A stretch of 32,380 nucleotides of DNA, taken from SIG701 sp045611685. GTDB taxonomy: Bacteria; Bacillota; Clostridia; Oscillospirales; CAG-272. The stretch is from assembly GCA_045611685.1 (NCBI GenBank), contig JAZKXO010000051.1, positions 1 through 32,380 of the forward strand, in the 5' to 3' direction. Positions 20,270-29,182 of this stretch are shown piece after piece (positions within the stretch are counted from its first letter, which is position 1; each line of letters begins with the position of its first letter). Under the pieces are notes generated by a model. It saw only the letters and a list, made by a program, of their open reading frames with translations, ran no database searches and was not told the DNA's origin. The position numbers and the translations under genes are program-made.

Positions 20270-20856
20270 AAGTCCTCCTCCTTGTAATCATTGTACAGCG
20301 TTACGCTTCCATCTTTGTTGTCTTTCGCGCGTAAAAACCGCTTGTTCAGCCGCACAGCACCGTTCCTCATGTCATCCGCTGTCAGGCGATATCCATGCAG
20401 CGTCGCGCTCTCATCGCCATTATCTGTGAGATACAGATAGTCTATGATATAGTATGTCTTCCAGTCGACGATCTGCAGCAGACGCTCAATCGCATTTGCA
20501 ATCCTGTATCCGATCCAGTCATCAACCGTTGGAATTTCCGGCGCGTCCGGCGGCAGCTCCACGGCATTTGCCAATACGCGGACATTTCCAAGGTATCGCT
20601 CGATTTCCGCATGCGTTGCAATATCGCTGTATGTCCATCCTGTTTTTGTTTCCAGTACAATTCCCATCCGCTGTGACAAGTCCTGCACTTCCGTTTCAAC
20701 ACGATTCCAGTCATGCACCATGGTGTACGCCCCGCGCAGACCGCCGAAATATTCCGCGCGTTCTGCATCGGTCAGCGTCGCACCCGCGTGCACCTTATCA
20801 ATCAGATACCGTGCGCGCTCACAGTCTGCGTGCGTACGATCCGTGATCAGTGCCAT
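20266..20856 (-). CDS. Tail-associated protein between hub and fibre
   Basis: A 196-residue protein starting MALITDRTHADCERARYL. The order LTDAERAEYFGGLRGAYTM-DWNRVETEVQDL then TKTGWTYSDI is a recurring pattern in Clostridia phages, always between the hub and the fibre. Probably a baseplate connector that attaches the fibre. No enzyme motif. Strong AGGAGGTGGTATTAC site inside the previous gene. Confidence 0.65.
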   Translation of the reverse strand: MALITDRTHADCERARYLIDKVHAGATLTDAERAEYFGGLRGAYTMVHDWNRVETEVQDLSQRMGIVLETKTGWTYSDIATHAEIERYLGNVRVLANAVELPPDAPEIPTVDDWIGYRIANAIERLLQIVDWKTYYIIDYLYLTDNGDESATLHGYRLTADDMRNGAVRLNKRFLRAKDNKDGSVTLYNDYKEEDL

Positions 20857-22957
20857 GTAATACCACCTCCTGCATCATTCGAGTTCCGACGGGACTGTAT
20901 CTGATTTGCGTCACAGTTCCCGTAAATACAACACCGTCACTGATTTCCACCGCGATATTTTGTCCCAGCTTGATATCAGCAACGATCCCGACATCCAGCG
21001 TCTGTCCGCGCTGATACCAACGCAAGCACCGCTCCGCAAGGTCTGCCGCGTATTCCGGCGCAATCATTGTGTTGTCATATTGGATCACAGCCCCAACAGC
21101 ATCGGACATGTACGCAGATGCCGTCGATTCACGCACCGCCCACGCCCACAGCTGCACCGCCCAGTCGTTGGAGTTGTACGTCCCGCCCTGACCGTCTGTG
21201 TACATATAATATCGCGTTGCGTCCCAAAGGATTCTGTTTGCAGTCGATCCCGGCATAACGGCATTGATCGATGCAGTCCGGCTGACAAGTGACGGCTGAT
21301 TTGGGATGATGATGACAGGTTTGTATCCCTTTCCGTACTCTTTGTGTGAGCAATACTGTGACGACGGTGCTGGATAGTCAGGATCATCATCTGGATTGAT
21401 ATATACCCGCGTTTTCACCTCAATTCGTGCGATCGGGCTTTCCTCGGTCACCGATTCGCCGACCAGCGTGTCCGTGATCTCCATTTCCGTCGTCGGATAG
21501 GTGACATTGATGTACCGCACGCGCGGATGCGGTGTTCGGCTGACATCCAGCGTCATGCCGCAGGCGAACAATACCGTGCGTAACGCCGTCTTGCAGTCCG
21601 TGATCGGCAGATAACCGCTGATTTTATGCACGAACGGCACCCTCTCCATGATATGATAAATTCCCGCCGCCTCGAAGATTTCCGCAATCAACCGTTCCGC
21701 GTCCTTGTTTTTGTAGACATCGCCGTAAAACGTGTACCGCTCCAGCTCACCGGTGATGCCGTGCGAGCTGATTGTATAGCGGTTTGTACCCGTCTTTTTG
21801 ACGTTGTCGATAAAAAATACCCCGCGCAAATCTCCGTCACGATAGATCTCTAGCCGCTGTCTGACAGACGGATTGTATCTGATACCTTCCGGCTCGATCA
21901 TGACGATGTCGCAGGTGTTGGTCGGCATCGTCTCTGACAGCACGTCCATCTGCTCGATGATGTCACAGCTGATGATCTTATCCTCGCTGTATTCCGTCAT
22001 CGCGCCGCTGTACATCGTTGTCAGCTTGTGATGCACATACGGTGCATTGATGTCTGTCATTGCGACCGCAATGCTGGTTACATCATTTGCCGCGATATCC
22101 AGCGTACAAAGCGGACTGTCAACGCGCGATACAATCGATGCACCAACGTATGTGGTCGGCTGTGCCGTCTGTGCCTCTCCGTAGGTGATCGGCTCATTGA
22201 TTGCGGCAATCGGCATGGTATCGGAAATCGGCATGCTAAAAGCAAAATAATTCCCAAGCAGCGCATACCCAACGTGCAAAACTGCATTTCCGTCCTCTCC
22301 GATCTCGATCTTGTTCATGTTGTTGCCGTTTTCCAAAAGTTCTGAGATTGATAAAAATTCGCTGAAAACCGGAATCGTTCGAACACCGCTCCATTTTTGT
22401 CTGTATACACAGATACCGATTTTGGTTTGATCTCCAGCTGTCCAGTCAATGCCGCTTGTATAGATGACATCCAGCGGGGATCCTGACATCACCATGATCC
22501 CCGTCACCATATATCCGGCATCCTGTACAAATTCTCCCGTTTCTGGATCGATCCGATACCCGCGCAGGATACCATCCGCCGAAATCTTACCCGACATGTC
22601 CATGCTGTAGGATTCGCTTTCTATGCGGTTCGTAAAGTTCGGCGTTGTCTGCGACATCAGCACAACATTGACCTCCTTTGGATGCGTCCCTCCTGCAGGA
22701 TCAAAGATCATCGTCAATCCGTTGATGTTCTGCTGCTCGACTTTCACAGACGTTTGGGATTCCAGCACCCCGTTTGCGTCGGACACGTTGTCCGATACAT
22801 ACATAAACGGATGCGGCTCCGAATAAATCTGCTGTGATCCAAACAGCGTCGTCTGATTCAGCTCACCGCCAAATGCGATATCACCGACCGACGCGCGGCT
22901 GTATTCGTCGGACACATACCGCCCGCCCTCTGCGTAAAAAATCTGTAACTTACTCAT
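20819..22957 (-). CDS. Tail hub / Tal-like minor structural protein
   Basis: A 712-residue protein following the distal tail protein, the place of the tail-tip hub. Residues 1-320 are beta-rich and begin SKLQIFYAEGGRYVSDEYSRA. Residues 330-500 match the gp27-like hub domain (DIVMIEPEGIRYNPSVRQRLEIYRDG, FFIDNVKKTGTNRYTISSHG, DAERLIAEIFEAAGI). The remainder (about 500-712) is a further beta domain with VYINPDDDPDYPAP. No lysozyme or peptidase motif is apparent, so the term endopeptidase tail applies only by family. Confidence 0.75.
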   Translation of the reverse strand: MSKLQIFYAEGGRYVSDEYSRASVGDIAFGGELNQTTLFGSQQIYSEPHPFMYVSDNVSDANGVLESQTSVKVEQQNINGLTMIFDPAGGTHPKEVNVVLMSQTTPNFTNRIESESYSMDMSGKISADGILRGYRIDPETGEFVQDAGYMVTGIMVMSGSPLDVIYTSGIDWTAGDQTKIGICVYRQKWSGVRTIPVFSEFLSISELLENGNNMNKIEIGEDGNAVLHVGYALLGNYFAFSMPISDTMPIAAINEPITYGEAQTAQPTTYVGASIVSRVDSPLCTLDIAANDVTSIAVAMTDINAPYVHHKLTTMYSGAMTEYSEDKIISCDIIEQMDVLSETMPTNTCDIVMIEPEGIRYNPSVRQRLEIYRDGDLRGVFFIDNVKKTGTNRYTISSHGITGELERYTFYGDVYKNKDAERLIAEIFEAAGIYHIMERVPFVHKISGYLPITDCKTALRTVLFACGMTLDVSRTPHPRVRYINVTYPTTEMEITDTLVGESVTEESPIARIEVKTRVYINPDDDPDYPAPSSQYCSHKEYGKGYKPVIIIPNQPSLVSRTASINAVMPGSTANRILWDATRYYMYTDGQGGTYNSNDWAVQLWAWAVRESTASAYMSDAVGAVIQYDNTMIAPEYAADLAERCLRWYQRGQTLDVGIVADIKLGQNIAVEISDGVVFTGTVTQIRYSPVGTRMMQEVVLHGTDHGSYARRL

Positions 22958-23343
22958 AATGCGCGCCTCTGCGGCTTTGTCGCCACAACGGAAAACTGCA
23001 GGTCACCCCAGCCATTCCGCCCGCCCTGACGTGTATACAGCGTGTCTCCGCCCGATTCCACATGCCCGCGGAACGTCAGCACGTTCTGCCCGTACGGAAA
23101 CTCAAATTCGTGCCATTCTTCCGGCGAGGAAATCAGCTCAAACAGTTCGTCGTATTCTTCCTCGGTTGCACGGGACGTGTCAACCGTCACCGTGTAACCG
23201 TAAAAGGTGCCGACCACGTTGTATACGCGATCACCGCGTATCATCTGCTCTTGCCGGGAAGAATACACGTTGAAATTTCTCTGCATCCCGCCGACAGGAA
23301 CAAAGACAGGGAAGGATCTCCCGTCAATCTTAAATAAACTCAT
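22954..23343 (-). CDS. Distal tail protein (Dit-like), short
   Basis: A 129-residue protein directly between tape measure and hub. Beta-rich, with GGMQRNFNVYSSRQEQMIRGDRVYNVVGTFYG and EWHEFEFPYGQNVLTFRGHV. It fits the N-terminal ring domain of distal tail proteins without the extra C-terminal domain. Starts and stops overlap both neighbours by four bases. Confidence 0.65.
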   Translation of the reverse strand: MSLFKIDGRSFPVFVPVGGMQRNFNVYSSRQEQMIRGDRVYNVVGTFYGYTVTVDTSRATEEEYDELFELISSPEEWHEFEFPYGQNVLTFRGHVESGGDTLYTRQGGRNGWGDLQFSVVATKPQRRAL

Positions 23344-25160
23344 CTCGTAACTACCTTCATGTCGCGTCTTACATATTCTTTTTCGGATGCATCTACGACG
23401 ATGCGCCCGAACTCACGCTCACCGACCTGCAGGACAATGGTCTGCTGTGACGGGTACCCGTTACGCGCAAACCCTCTCTCCATGTAGGCACCGCGTTCCG
23501 CACCGTATGCCGTCGTACGCAGTCTTGCATCGATGGATGTGTCAAAGCTCATCGGGACAGCATCGCGCATCTGACGTGATACCGCGTCCATTTCCTTTTC
23601 AAAGCCAACGCCCAGCCCTTCTGCAAGATATCCGCCGATTCCGGCGAAAACCTTGGACGGGGACTGGATGCCGAAGAAATCCTTGATATCGCCGACGATG
23701 CCCGATGCCCAGCCGCTCAGCTGCTCCCACAACCACGCGCCCGCGCCCTTGATGCCTTCCCACAGACCGTGTACAAGTTCAAGACCCGCTTCTTTGATTG
23801 CAGGCCAGTTTTCTTTCAGTGCTTCGACCAACGTCGTTGCCAATTCGCCGCCGACCTCGGTGAACGTCTCGATCAAAAGCGGCAGTGATTCAACGATTGC
23901 GGTCACTAACAGCGGAAGCACTTCACGTATGACATCAAGTACCATCGGCAGCATTTCTCTGACATTTTCCACGATGTCCTTCACGCCGTCTTTGATTTTT
24001 GATGTCGCGTCTTCCTGTCCGGTCGCAAGCCCAACAAGACCGTCGGCGATCATTGTAAATCCGGGAAGCAGTTCCGACGTGATGTTTTGAAACAGGGCAG
24101 TGCCGACGCGCTTCATTTTGTCAACGGAATCCGTGTACTTGACCGCCGCATCGACCGCATCGTCAGACATGACCATTCCAAGATCATGCGCTTCCTGTTT
24201 CAATTTCTCGGTTGCTTCTGCTGTGGAATTTAACAAGGGCATCAATTCCGCGCCGGAACCGCCGAGCAGTTCCTGTGCGATCTGTGCCTTTCGCGTCTCA
24301 TCGGTCATGCCCTGCAAGCCCTGCACAACCATTTCAAAGGCTTCCTCTGGCGTTGCAGTCTTCAGCGCATCCATTGAAATGCCCAGCTCCCCGAACATTC
24401 CCGTGATTTCCTCGCTGCCTTCTCCTGCGGCTTTCATCTTGTCTACAAGTGCTTCCATGCCGGAGCCGAGCTGTGCAATGTCCGCGCCATTCTGCGACAG
24501 GACATAAGACCATTCCTGATACGCTTCACGCGACATATTCAGTTTTTGCGATTCTTTATCGATCTGGTCACCTGCCGCTGCGACATTGTTTGCCGCAGAG
24601 ATTGCCGCAGTCGCAAGACCTGCAAGAGCCGCGCCGCCTGCAACCGCCGCGGTTTTCAATCCCTTCAAGCCTTTGTCCGAGAATTTCTTTGCCTTTTCTC
24701 CAACTGACGCAAGCCCCGAACCAAACGATTTCAATTCGCTTGCGGCTTTTTTCAAACTGTCTTTCAGCTTATCTCCAAAAGACGACGTGTTTTTACCTGC
24801 ATTATCAAGCTCATCCTTTGTCTCACGCAGTTCTTTCTGCATGTTGTTCAGATCCGCCGTCGCAAGGTTCAGCTGCTTCTGCCAGCTTTTGGTTCTCTTA
24901 TCGTTTTCTCCGAATGCATTTGTCGCAGCCTTCAGAGCTTCCTCTAAAGTGATAACTTTATCTCTTTGCTCTCTGACTTCTTTTCTCATCACGCTGTATT
25001 TTGCCGACAGCGCTTCGACTGATTTATCATTTGCATCAAACTCCGATGCGACGAGCTTCATCTCCGATCCGAGCAGCTTCATTTCCTCGTTGATTCCTGA
25101 CAGGGCTTTCTTAAACTCCCTCTCGCCCTCAACGCCGATTTTCAATCCCGCATCTGCCAT
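23340..25160 (-). CDS. Tape measure protein
   Basis: A 606-residue protein that sets tail length (about 90 nm at 1.5 angstrom per residue, by family rule). Residues 1-150 are a long coiled coil. Hydrophobic helices occur near 172-193 and 430-450. The C-terminus has IKDFFGIQSPSKVFAGIGGYLAEGLGVGF, a hallmark of siphovirus tape measures. No muralytic domain. The ATG is preceded by TAAGGAGGTGAGATC, where TAA is the end of the frameshift product. Confidence 0.9.
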   Translation of the reverse strand: MADAGLKIGVEGEREFKKALSGINEEMKLLGSEMKLVASEFDANDKSVEALSAKYSVMRKEVREQRDKVITLEEALKAATNAFGENDKRTKSWQKQLNLATADLNNMQKELRETKDELDNAGKNTSSFGDKLKDSLKKAASELKSFGSGLASVGEKAKKFSDKGLKGLKTAAVAGGAALAGLATAAISAANNVAAAGDQIDKESQKLNMSREAYQEWSYVLSQNGADIAQLGSGMEALVDKMKAAGEGSEEITGMFGELGISMDALKTATPEEAFEMVVQGLQGMTDETRKAQIAQELLGGSGAELMPLLNSTAEATEKLKQEAHDLGMVMSDDAVDAAVKYTDSVDKMKRVGTALFQNITSELLPGFTMIADGLVGLATGQEDATSKIKDGVKDIVENVREMLPMVLDVIREVLPLLVTAIVESLPLLIETFTEVGGELATTLVEALKENWPAIKEAGLELVHGLWEGIKGAGAWLWEQLSGWASGIVGDIKDFFGIQSPSKVFAGIGGYLAEGLGVGFEKEMDAVSRQMRDAVPMSFDTSIDARLRTTAYGAERGAYMERGFARNGYPSQQTIVLQVGEREFGRIVVDASEKEYVRRDMKVVTR

Positions 25161-25172
25161 GATCTCACCTCC

Positions 25173-25747
25173 TTACAGTATCTCATCGATATAGTGTACT
25201 TCTTCGTTTTTCGCCATCCCGTGAAATTGGCGATATATCTCTATTTGGTCGTACAAGTCCCCCAGCGGCTCCATCCACACGTCATCCTCTGACATACCGA
25301 GTACCGTCCGACCCCAAAAGAGCAGGCGTGCAAACCGCTCCACGGTGTCTGCACGCCTGCCGTTCAGTTTTTTTCATCACCGGGAGATTTTTCCGATTCG
25401 ATGTGCGTTGTTCTGCCGCGTTTGACCGCCTCGACCACCGCGTGCATCAACTCTGCCATTTCGCCCGGCGTTGTCACGATGCCGATTTCATCAGCTTCCA
25501 GCATCCGGCGCGGTGTATCGCGGTGTCGGTAATTGTACCGTTCCGTTCCCGCATTGCACATCAGCGCAATCAGTCTGGATGCCATCGCAACGCTTGCGAC
25601 ACGGTCTTCACCGTCTACGACTGCCGCGATTTCATCAAATCCGCCAAACTCACGGTCGATGTCCGCCGCCGCCTTTGTCGTCAAAAGCATTTCAAAATCT
25701 TCACCGTCGATCACAACGGAAACCGCACGATTGATTGCCGCGTTCAT
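25173..25747 (-). CDS. Tail assembly chaperone gpGT, -1 frameshift product
   Basis: The long form of the tail chaperone, predicted at 191 residues: 127 from gpG and 64 from the -1 frame, beginning LNGRRADTVERFARLLFWG and ending NEEVHYIDEIL. In lambda-like tails the G and GT proteins are made in a fixed ratio and recruit tube protein to the tape measure. The -1 frame stays open to a TAA just before the tape measure's ribosome site, and it has no start of its own. The slip site and hairpin are listed separately. Confidence 0.85.
25323..25373 (-). promoter_or_regulatory. Programmed -1 frameshift signal
   Basis: Slippery heptamer A AAA AAC at 25373-25367 in the correct frame, stop codon right after, seven-base spacer, then a 10-bp perfect stem CAGGCGTGCA/TGCACGCCTG (25359-25350 with 25332-25323). 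The loop can form a smaller stem ACCG/CGGT. Every part of the standard signal is present. Confidence 0.9.
25364..25747 (-). CDS. Tail assembly chaperone gpG
   Basis: A 127-residue protein. It has a beta-rich start (INRAVSVVIDGEDFEMLLTTKAAADIDREFGG) typical of the gp15-like chaperones, then helices (VASVAMASRLIALMCNAG; GEMAELMHAVVEAVKRG). It sits between tail tube and tape measure. It ends just after the slip site, GATGAAAAAAACTGA. Confidence 0.85.
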   Translation of the reverse strand: MNAAINRAVSVVIDGEDFEMLLTTKAAADIDREFGGFDEIAAVVDGEDRVASVAMASRLIALMCNAGTERYNYRHRDTPRRMLEADEIGIVTTPGEMAELMHAVVEAVKRGRTTHIESEKSPGDEKN

Positions 25748-25759
25748 CCGCTCACCGCC

Positions 25760-26350
25760 TTACGCCGATGTGACGGACGGCTCCTGGACCTGCGTATACC
25801 AGCCCTTGATCGTCGTTGCATCCGCGTTTTCCGCGTCTTCGTCCATCTTGTACTGATGATAATGGTGACCGTCCGCCGCCTTTTTGATCTGATCGGAAAA
25901 CGTACCCGTGACCGTCGGCGTTGTATAAGTGATCGTTTCACTCTTCGTCTGTACGCTCTCACCGGGCGGTGCGAATACCACGCGCAGAAGCCATGTATAA
26001 CGGTATTTGCCGTTTGCCTTCATGGCACGGAAGCCGAGTGCGACAGGCTCCGGCAGTTTGTCGCCCGAAAAAGCGATACCGCCCTTGCTGTCTTTGACCG
26101 CACCGAATATATCAACCAGCGCTTCGTCGGAGATGTCAGCAAGGTTGATCGTGATTGTGCCGTTGGAAAAAGATTTGTTTGCGTAGTATGTGCGATTGTC
26201 AGCGGACTGCATCGCTTCCGCAATGTTCTTGGCGATGTCAACGGAAATTGCGCCGGACAGCTTTTTGGGCGTGTCATATACCTCGTCGGCATCGTCTTTG
26301 CTTGTGATCTTTGCATAGTACATTTCGTCAAGACCGATAGTAGCCATCAT
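25760..26350 (-). CDS. Major tail tube protein
   Basis: A 196-residue protein starting MMATIGLDEMYYAKIT. The phrases SGAISVDIAKN, ANKSFSNGTITINLADISDEAL and FGAVKDSKGG are typical of phi13-type and related major tail proteins of Firmicutes siphophages. Located between head-tail genes and chaperones. Start overlaps the upstream stop. Confidence 0.85.
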   Translation of the reverse strand: MMATIGLDEMYYAKITSKDDADEVYDTPKKLSGAISVDIAKNIAEAMQSADNRTYYANKSFSNGTITINLADISDEALVDIFGAVKDSKGGIAFSGDKLPEPVALGFRAMKANGKYRYTWLLRVVFAPPGESVQTKSETITYTTPTVTGTFSDQIKKAADGHHYHQYKMDEDAENADATTIKGWYTQVQEPSVTSA

Positions 26351-26802
26351 GTACCCCCTATTTGTTCATTTATCAGGCGTTCTACGGTTTCCCGCATCGC
26401 CTCTTGTGCTCTTTGTTTGTTTTTCTTAACCGCGTTTTCGGCAAATTTTGTTGCTTTGATTTCGCGGTTCTCTGACAGCTTTGCGCCGGAGTTGAGTGAC
26501 CGTGCAATCAGCTGGAACGGTACCTGCCTATCTCCTACCGTCTGATAGCCGTCAAAGCCGAGATGTGCGGTATAATCAAAATTCCTGTCCTGTCTGTGCG
26601 GTGTGATACCAAATGCCGCAATCAGTGCATCGCGCTGCTTGTCTTTGATAACACCCGTCAGCTCATCCTTCATCGCGTCCGCGTAGATCTTCGCGCCGAC
26701 ATACAACGCCTTCTGCGCGATTTCGTCGGTCATTCCGGCGATTTTGTCAAGATGCTCGACAAAGTCGTCAAACGGTTTCCGCATAAAGATTGCAGTCGCC
26801 AC
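26347..26802 (-). CDS. HK97 gp10-like head-tail protein
   Basis: A 151-residue protein. It has a helical start (FDDFVEHLDKIAGMTDEIAQKALYVGAKIYADAMKDEL), then GFDGYQTVGDRQVPFQLIARSLNSG, and a basic helical end. This is the layout of the HK97 gp10 / putative tail-component family. The start is a GTG after CGAGGTGAGCT; an ATG six codons later is possible. It overlaps the upstream gene by 35 bases. Confidence 0.75.
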   Translation of the reverse strand: MATAIFMRKPFDDFVEHLDKIAGMTDEIAQKALYVGAKIYADAMKDELTGVIKDKQRDALIAAFGITPHRQDRNFDYTAHLGFDGYQTVGDRQVPFQLIARSLNSGAKLSENREIKATKFAENAVKKNKQRAQEAMRETVERLINEQIGGT

Positions 26803-27130
26803 AGCTCACCTCGAAGTTATAGGTATATACCGTATGTGTCGTCTCATAATCATAACCGATGCTGACCAGATTGCAGACAATTCCACACCCAGCAAACGCG
26901 TTTGTGATTTCGTCTGCCGTCCGGTCATATTCGGCTTTGGTGAAGTAAAGGATTTCCCCGGATACCGCCGCATATCGTGTACGGTTGTCTGCGTTTACAC
27001 GCATATCGACACCCGTCTCACCCCACACGACGTATTTGTCCGGCTTGCTTGCCGGTGCCTCAAAATGATACACATCATCCAGCACCGAAAGCAGGGTGTC
27101 TCTGACGTCAAGGACGTTCAAATTTTTCAC
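26768..27130 (-). CDS. Tail terminator-like protein
   Basis: A 120-residue protein with NVLDVRDTLLSVLDDVYHFEAPASK, then VVWGETGVDMRV and TVYTYNFEVSC, a strand-helix order resembling tail completion proteins. Position among the connectors supports that role; the usual order gp10-terminator is reversed here. The start is unsure: GTG (VKNLNV) behind GAAAGGATTG is chosen; a TTG two codons later is the other option. Confidence 0.55.
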   Translation of the reverse strand: MKNLNVLDVRDTLLSVLDDVYHFEAPASKPDKYVVWGETGVDMRVNADNRTRYAAVSGEILYFTKAEYDRTADEITNAFAGCGIVCNLVSIGYDYETTHTVYTYNFEVSCGDCNLYAETV

Positions 27131-27464
27131 CAATCCTTTCGAGTGACAGGTCAATACATTCCTGTCCTGCATCCTCATCGCGGATATGCTGTGCCTGCGT
27201 GATGCGGTATGTCATGCCGTCATGCGACAGCACACACATGTCATCCGCATGAATCACGGTTCTCGGGTCATCAGGCTTGATAATCCGCACCAGCATATCA
27301 ATGCGGTCGTTTGCCTGCTTGGCGGTGTAAAACCGCGACATACCGACGGTACGCTCCGCATATGGTGATCTGTACACTTCAACCGTGTGCGCGCTCGGTC
27401 GGTCACCGCGTTTCTCTCCGTCCTCGCGCCGCATAATCGCCGCAATCCCCGCGTCAAGGATCAT
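27108..27464 (-). CDS. Head closure protein
   Basis: A 118-residue protein with SAHTVEVYRSPYAERTVGMSRFYTAKQANDRIDMLVRI, then DDMCVLSHDGMTYRITQAQHIRDEDAG and LSLERI. This is the beta-barrel pattern of head-tail adaptor (SPP1 gp16-like) proteins. Start overlaps the connector stop (GTATGA), with AGGAGGTGA ahead. Confidence 0.7.
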   Translation of the reverse strand: MILDAGIAAIMRREDGEKRGDRPSAHTVEVYRSPYAERTVGMSRFYTAKQANDRIDMLVRIIKPDDPRTVIHADDMCVLSHDGMTYRITQAQHIRDEDAGQECIDLSLERIGEKFERP

Positions 27465-27739
27465 ACTTCACCTCCTGCGCGGTCGTTCAGCCAGCGCTCC
27501 CTTATGGCAATTCGCAGCCATTCCGGCTCGCCCGTCAGCTTATCCCGCGCCCCATACCGGAATACAACGTAATCCACAAGCAGCATCACGTCGTCCGGCG
27601 TATCCTGCAGATGGATTCCGCGGCGTGCAAGCTCTGCTTCACACGCTTCGATTCGATCCAACAGCTGATCGTCAATCAGATTTGAGTATTGTCGGTCAAG
27701 CCGCGCTTTGCACATCGCAAGTATTTTTTGTTTATCCAC
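27461..27739 (-). CDS. Head-tail connector protein
   Basis: A 92-residue helical protein (KQKILAMCKARLDRQYSNLIDDQLLDRIEACEAELARRG, DDVMLLVDYVVFRYG), consistent with the gp6-like DNA-packaging connector group that binds below the portal. It follows the capsid gene directly, as expected. Confidence 0.7.
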   Translation of the reverse strand: MDKQKILAMCKARLDRQYSNLIDDQLLDRIEACEAELARRGIHLQDTPDDVMLLVDYVVFRYGARDKLTGEPEWLRIAIRERWLNDRAGGEV

Positions 27740-27757
27740 AGCTCAACCGCCCCTCTC

Positions 27758-29182
27758 TTAACCGTTTGCGATATCTGCCGCAAAATTGATGGACGTGGTC
27801 GGCGCGGTACCGTGGATGCCCATCAGTACAAACGCTTCCTCGATGACCGGCATACCGTCCATGCGTGCCGTGCCCTTGAATACCGTCTGATCCTCGACGA
27901 AGCGGACGTGCTCGGAGGATTCGATTGCAGTTCCTGCGCGTTCTGCAAGCAGATACTTGGAACCGTATCCGAAGCCGATGTTGTTGTCCGGCATAAAGTC
28001 AAGGATTTCGATCTGACCTCCGACGACAGGCATCTGCATATTCATGCCGGAGACAATTGCGCCGGCAGAGTTAAACGTGATCAGTTCTGCCATCAGGGAA
28101 CCATGGGTCGCTTCGTTCATGACCCAGAACTTGCCGTTGCCGTTCTTTGCCTTTGCCGCGGATGCCGCCTTGACGATTGCCGCAAACAGCTTGGAACCGG
28201 TAGCTTCGGGGACGGTCTGGATGTTTGATGTGGACAGGTCTTTCCACTCACGCGCATTTGCGGGTGCGTCTGCGGGTGCTTCGGTCTGTGCAAGACGGGT
28301 GACAAAGCCCATCGGCATCTTGGTTCCCTTACCGTACACAATCGCCTTGTCGACCGCGTAACCGATTGCCTGACCGAGCGCGTCAATGATGACGGTCGCA
28401 AGGTTGATATCGCTGTCGTCAAGCACCGCATTGCATACTGCGATGTAGCCCCCGACCTTGTATCCGTCAACCTCTGCCGCAGAGAAATCAAGCTTCAGCT
28501 CGTTGAGCTTCTTGCACATTTCCGTCCATACGGCTTCGGGAATGTCACCCATGATGATCTGACGTGCAGTGCCTCCGACGCGCTGGACATTGACGTGCTT
28601 CATCAGCTTGGAATTTTTGTTGACGCTGTCGCGGATCAGCGGCAGAACGACTTCGGGGATCAGCAGTTCCTGACCGGTGACAGCACGGGTCTGACCGACC
28701 GTGCGTCCGATGGCTCTGACATTGGCAAGCCAGCCCTTGACATCTTCACGTGCAAAAAATGCATCGCGGCGTTCCGGGGACATGCCGAAAAAGTCTCTGT
28801 TTTCCATGTTTGTGTTACCTCCATTCTGTGCAGCCGCATGGGACGCGGGTGCAGGTGTTGATCTGTTTTTGATTTCTTCAAGCGCGTTGCGCTTTTCTGT
28901 GATTTCTGCATCGATCTCCGCAAGACGTGCGGACGTGCGTTCTTCGTCCGCGCGGATTTCGTTGTCTTCGGCTTCGATTGCCGCCGCCTCTGCGTCAAAC
29001 GCATCGCGTTCCTCCTGCGGCGTGTTTTCGTTGATTTCCCCGAATGCCGCTTCTGCCGCAGCTTCTCTTGCCTGCCATGCAGTACGACGCGCCGAAACGC
29101 TTGTGATTTCGGTCATCAGATCGGTGCGCTGCTGTTCCAGCCCTGCAATCTGCCGTGCAAGCAAAATCTGTCTCAGTGCCAT
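27758..29182 (-). CDS. Major capsid protein, HK97 fold, with N-terminal delta domain
   Basis: A 474-residue precursor. Residues 1-105 form a long coiled coil (the scaffolding delta domain), followed by an Ala-Pro linker (STPAPASHAAAQNGG) and NMENRDFFGMSPERRDAFF, likely near the protease cut. The body has TGQELLIPEVVLPLIRDSVNKNSKL, GYKVGGYIAVCNAVLDDSDINLA, VDKAIVYGKGTKMPMGF and a final MDGMPVIEEAFVLMG, all typical of HK97-like capsids. It overlaps the protease gene by ten bases. Confidence 0.95.
   Translation of the reverse strand: MALRQILLARQIAGLEQQRTDLMTEITSVSARRTAWQAREAAAEAAFGEINENTPQEERDAFDAEAAAIEAEDNEIRADEERTSARLAEIDAEITEKRNALEEIKNRSTPAPASHAAAQNGGNTNMENRDFFGMSPERRDAFFAREDVKGWLANVRAIGRTVGQTRAVTGQELLIPEVVLPLIRDSVNKNSKLMKHVNVQRVGGTARQIIMGDIPEAVWTEMCKKLNELKLDFSAAEVDGYKVGGYIAVCNAVLDDSDINLATVIIDALGQAIGYAVDKAIVYGKGTKMPMGFVTRLAQTEAPADAPANAREWKDLSTSNIQTVPEATGSKLFAAIVKAASAAKAKNGNGKFWVMNEATHGSLMAELITFNSAGAIVSGMNMQMPVVGGQIEILDFMPDNNIGFGYGSKYLLAERAGTAIESSEHVRFVEDQTVFKGTARMDGMPVIEEAFVLMGIHGTAPTTSINFAADIANG

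Noticed and set aside
25328..26545. 405-codon plus-strand open frame
   Set aside because: Mirror frame of the tail tube and chaperone genes, and crosses the frameshift signal. No coding character.
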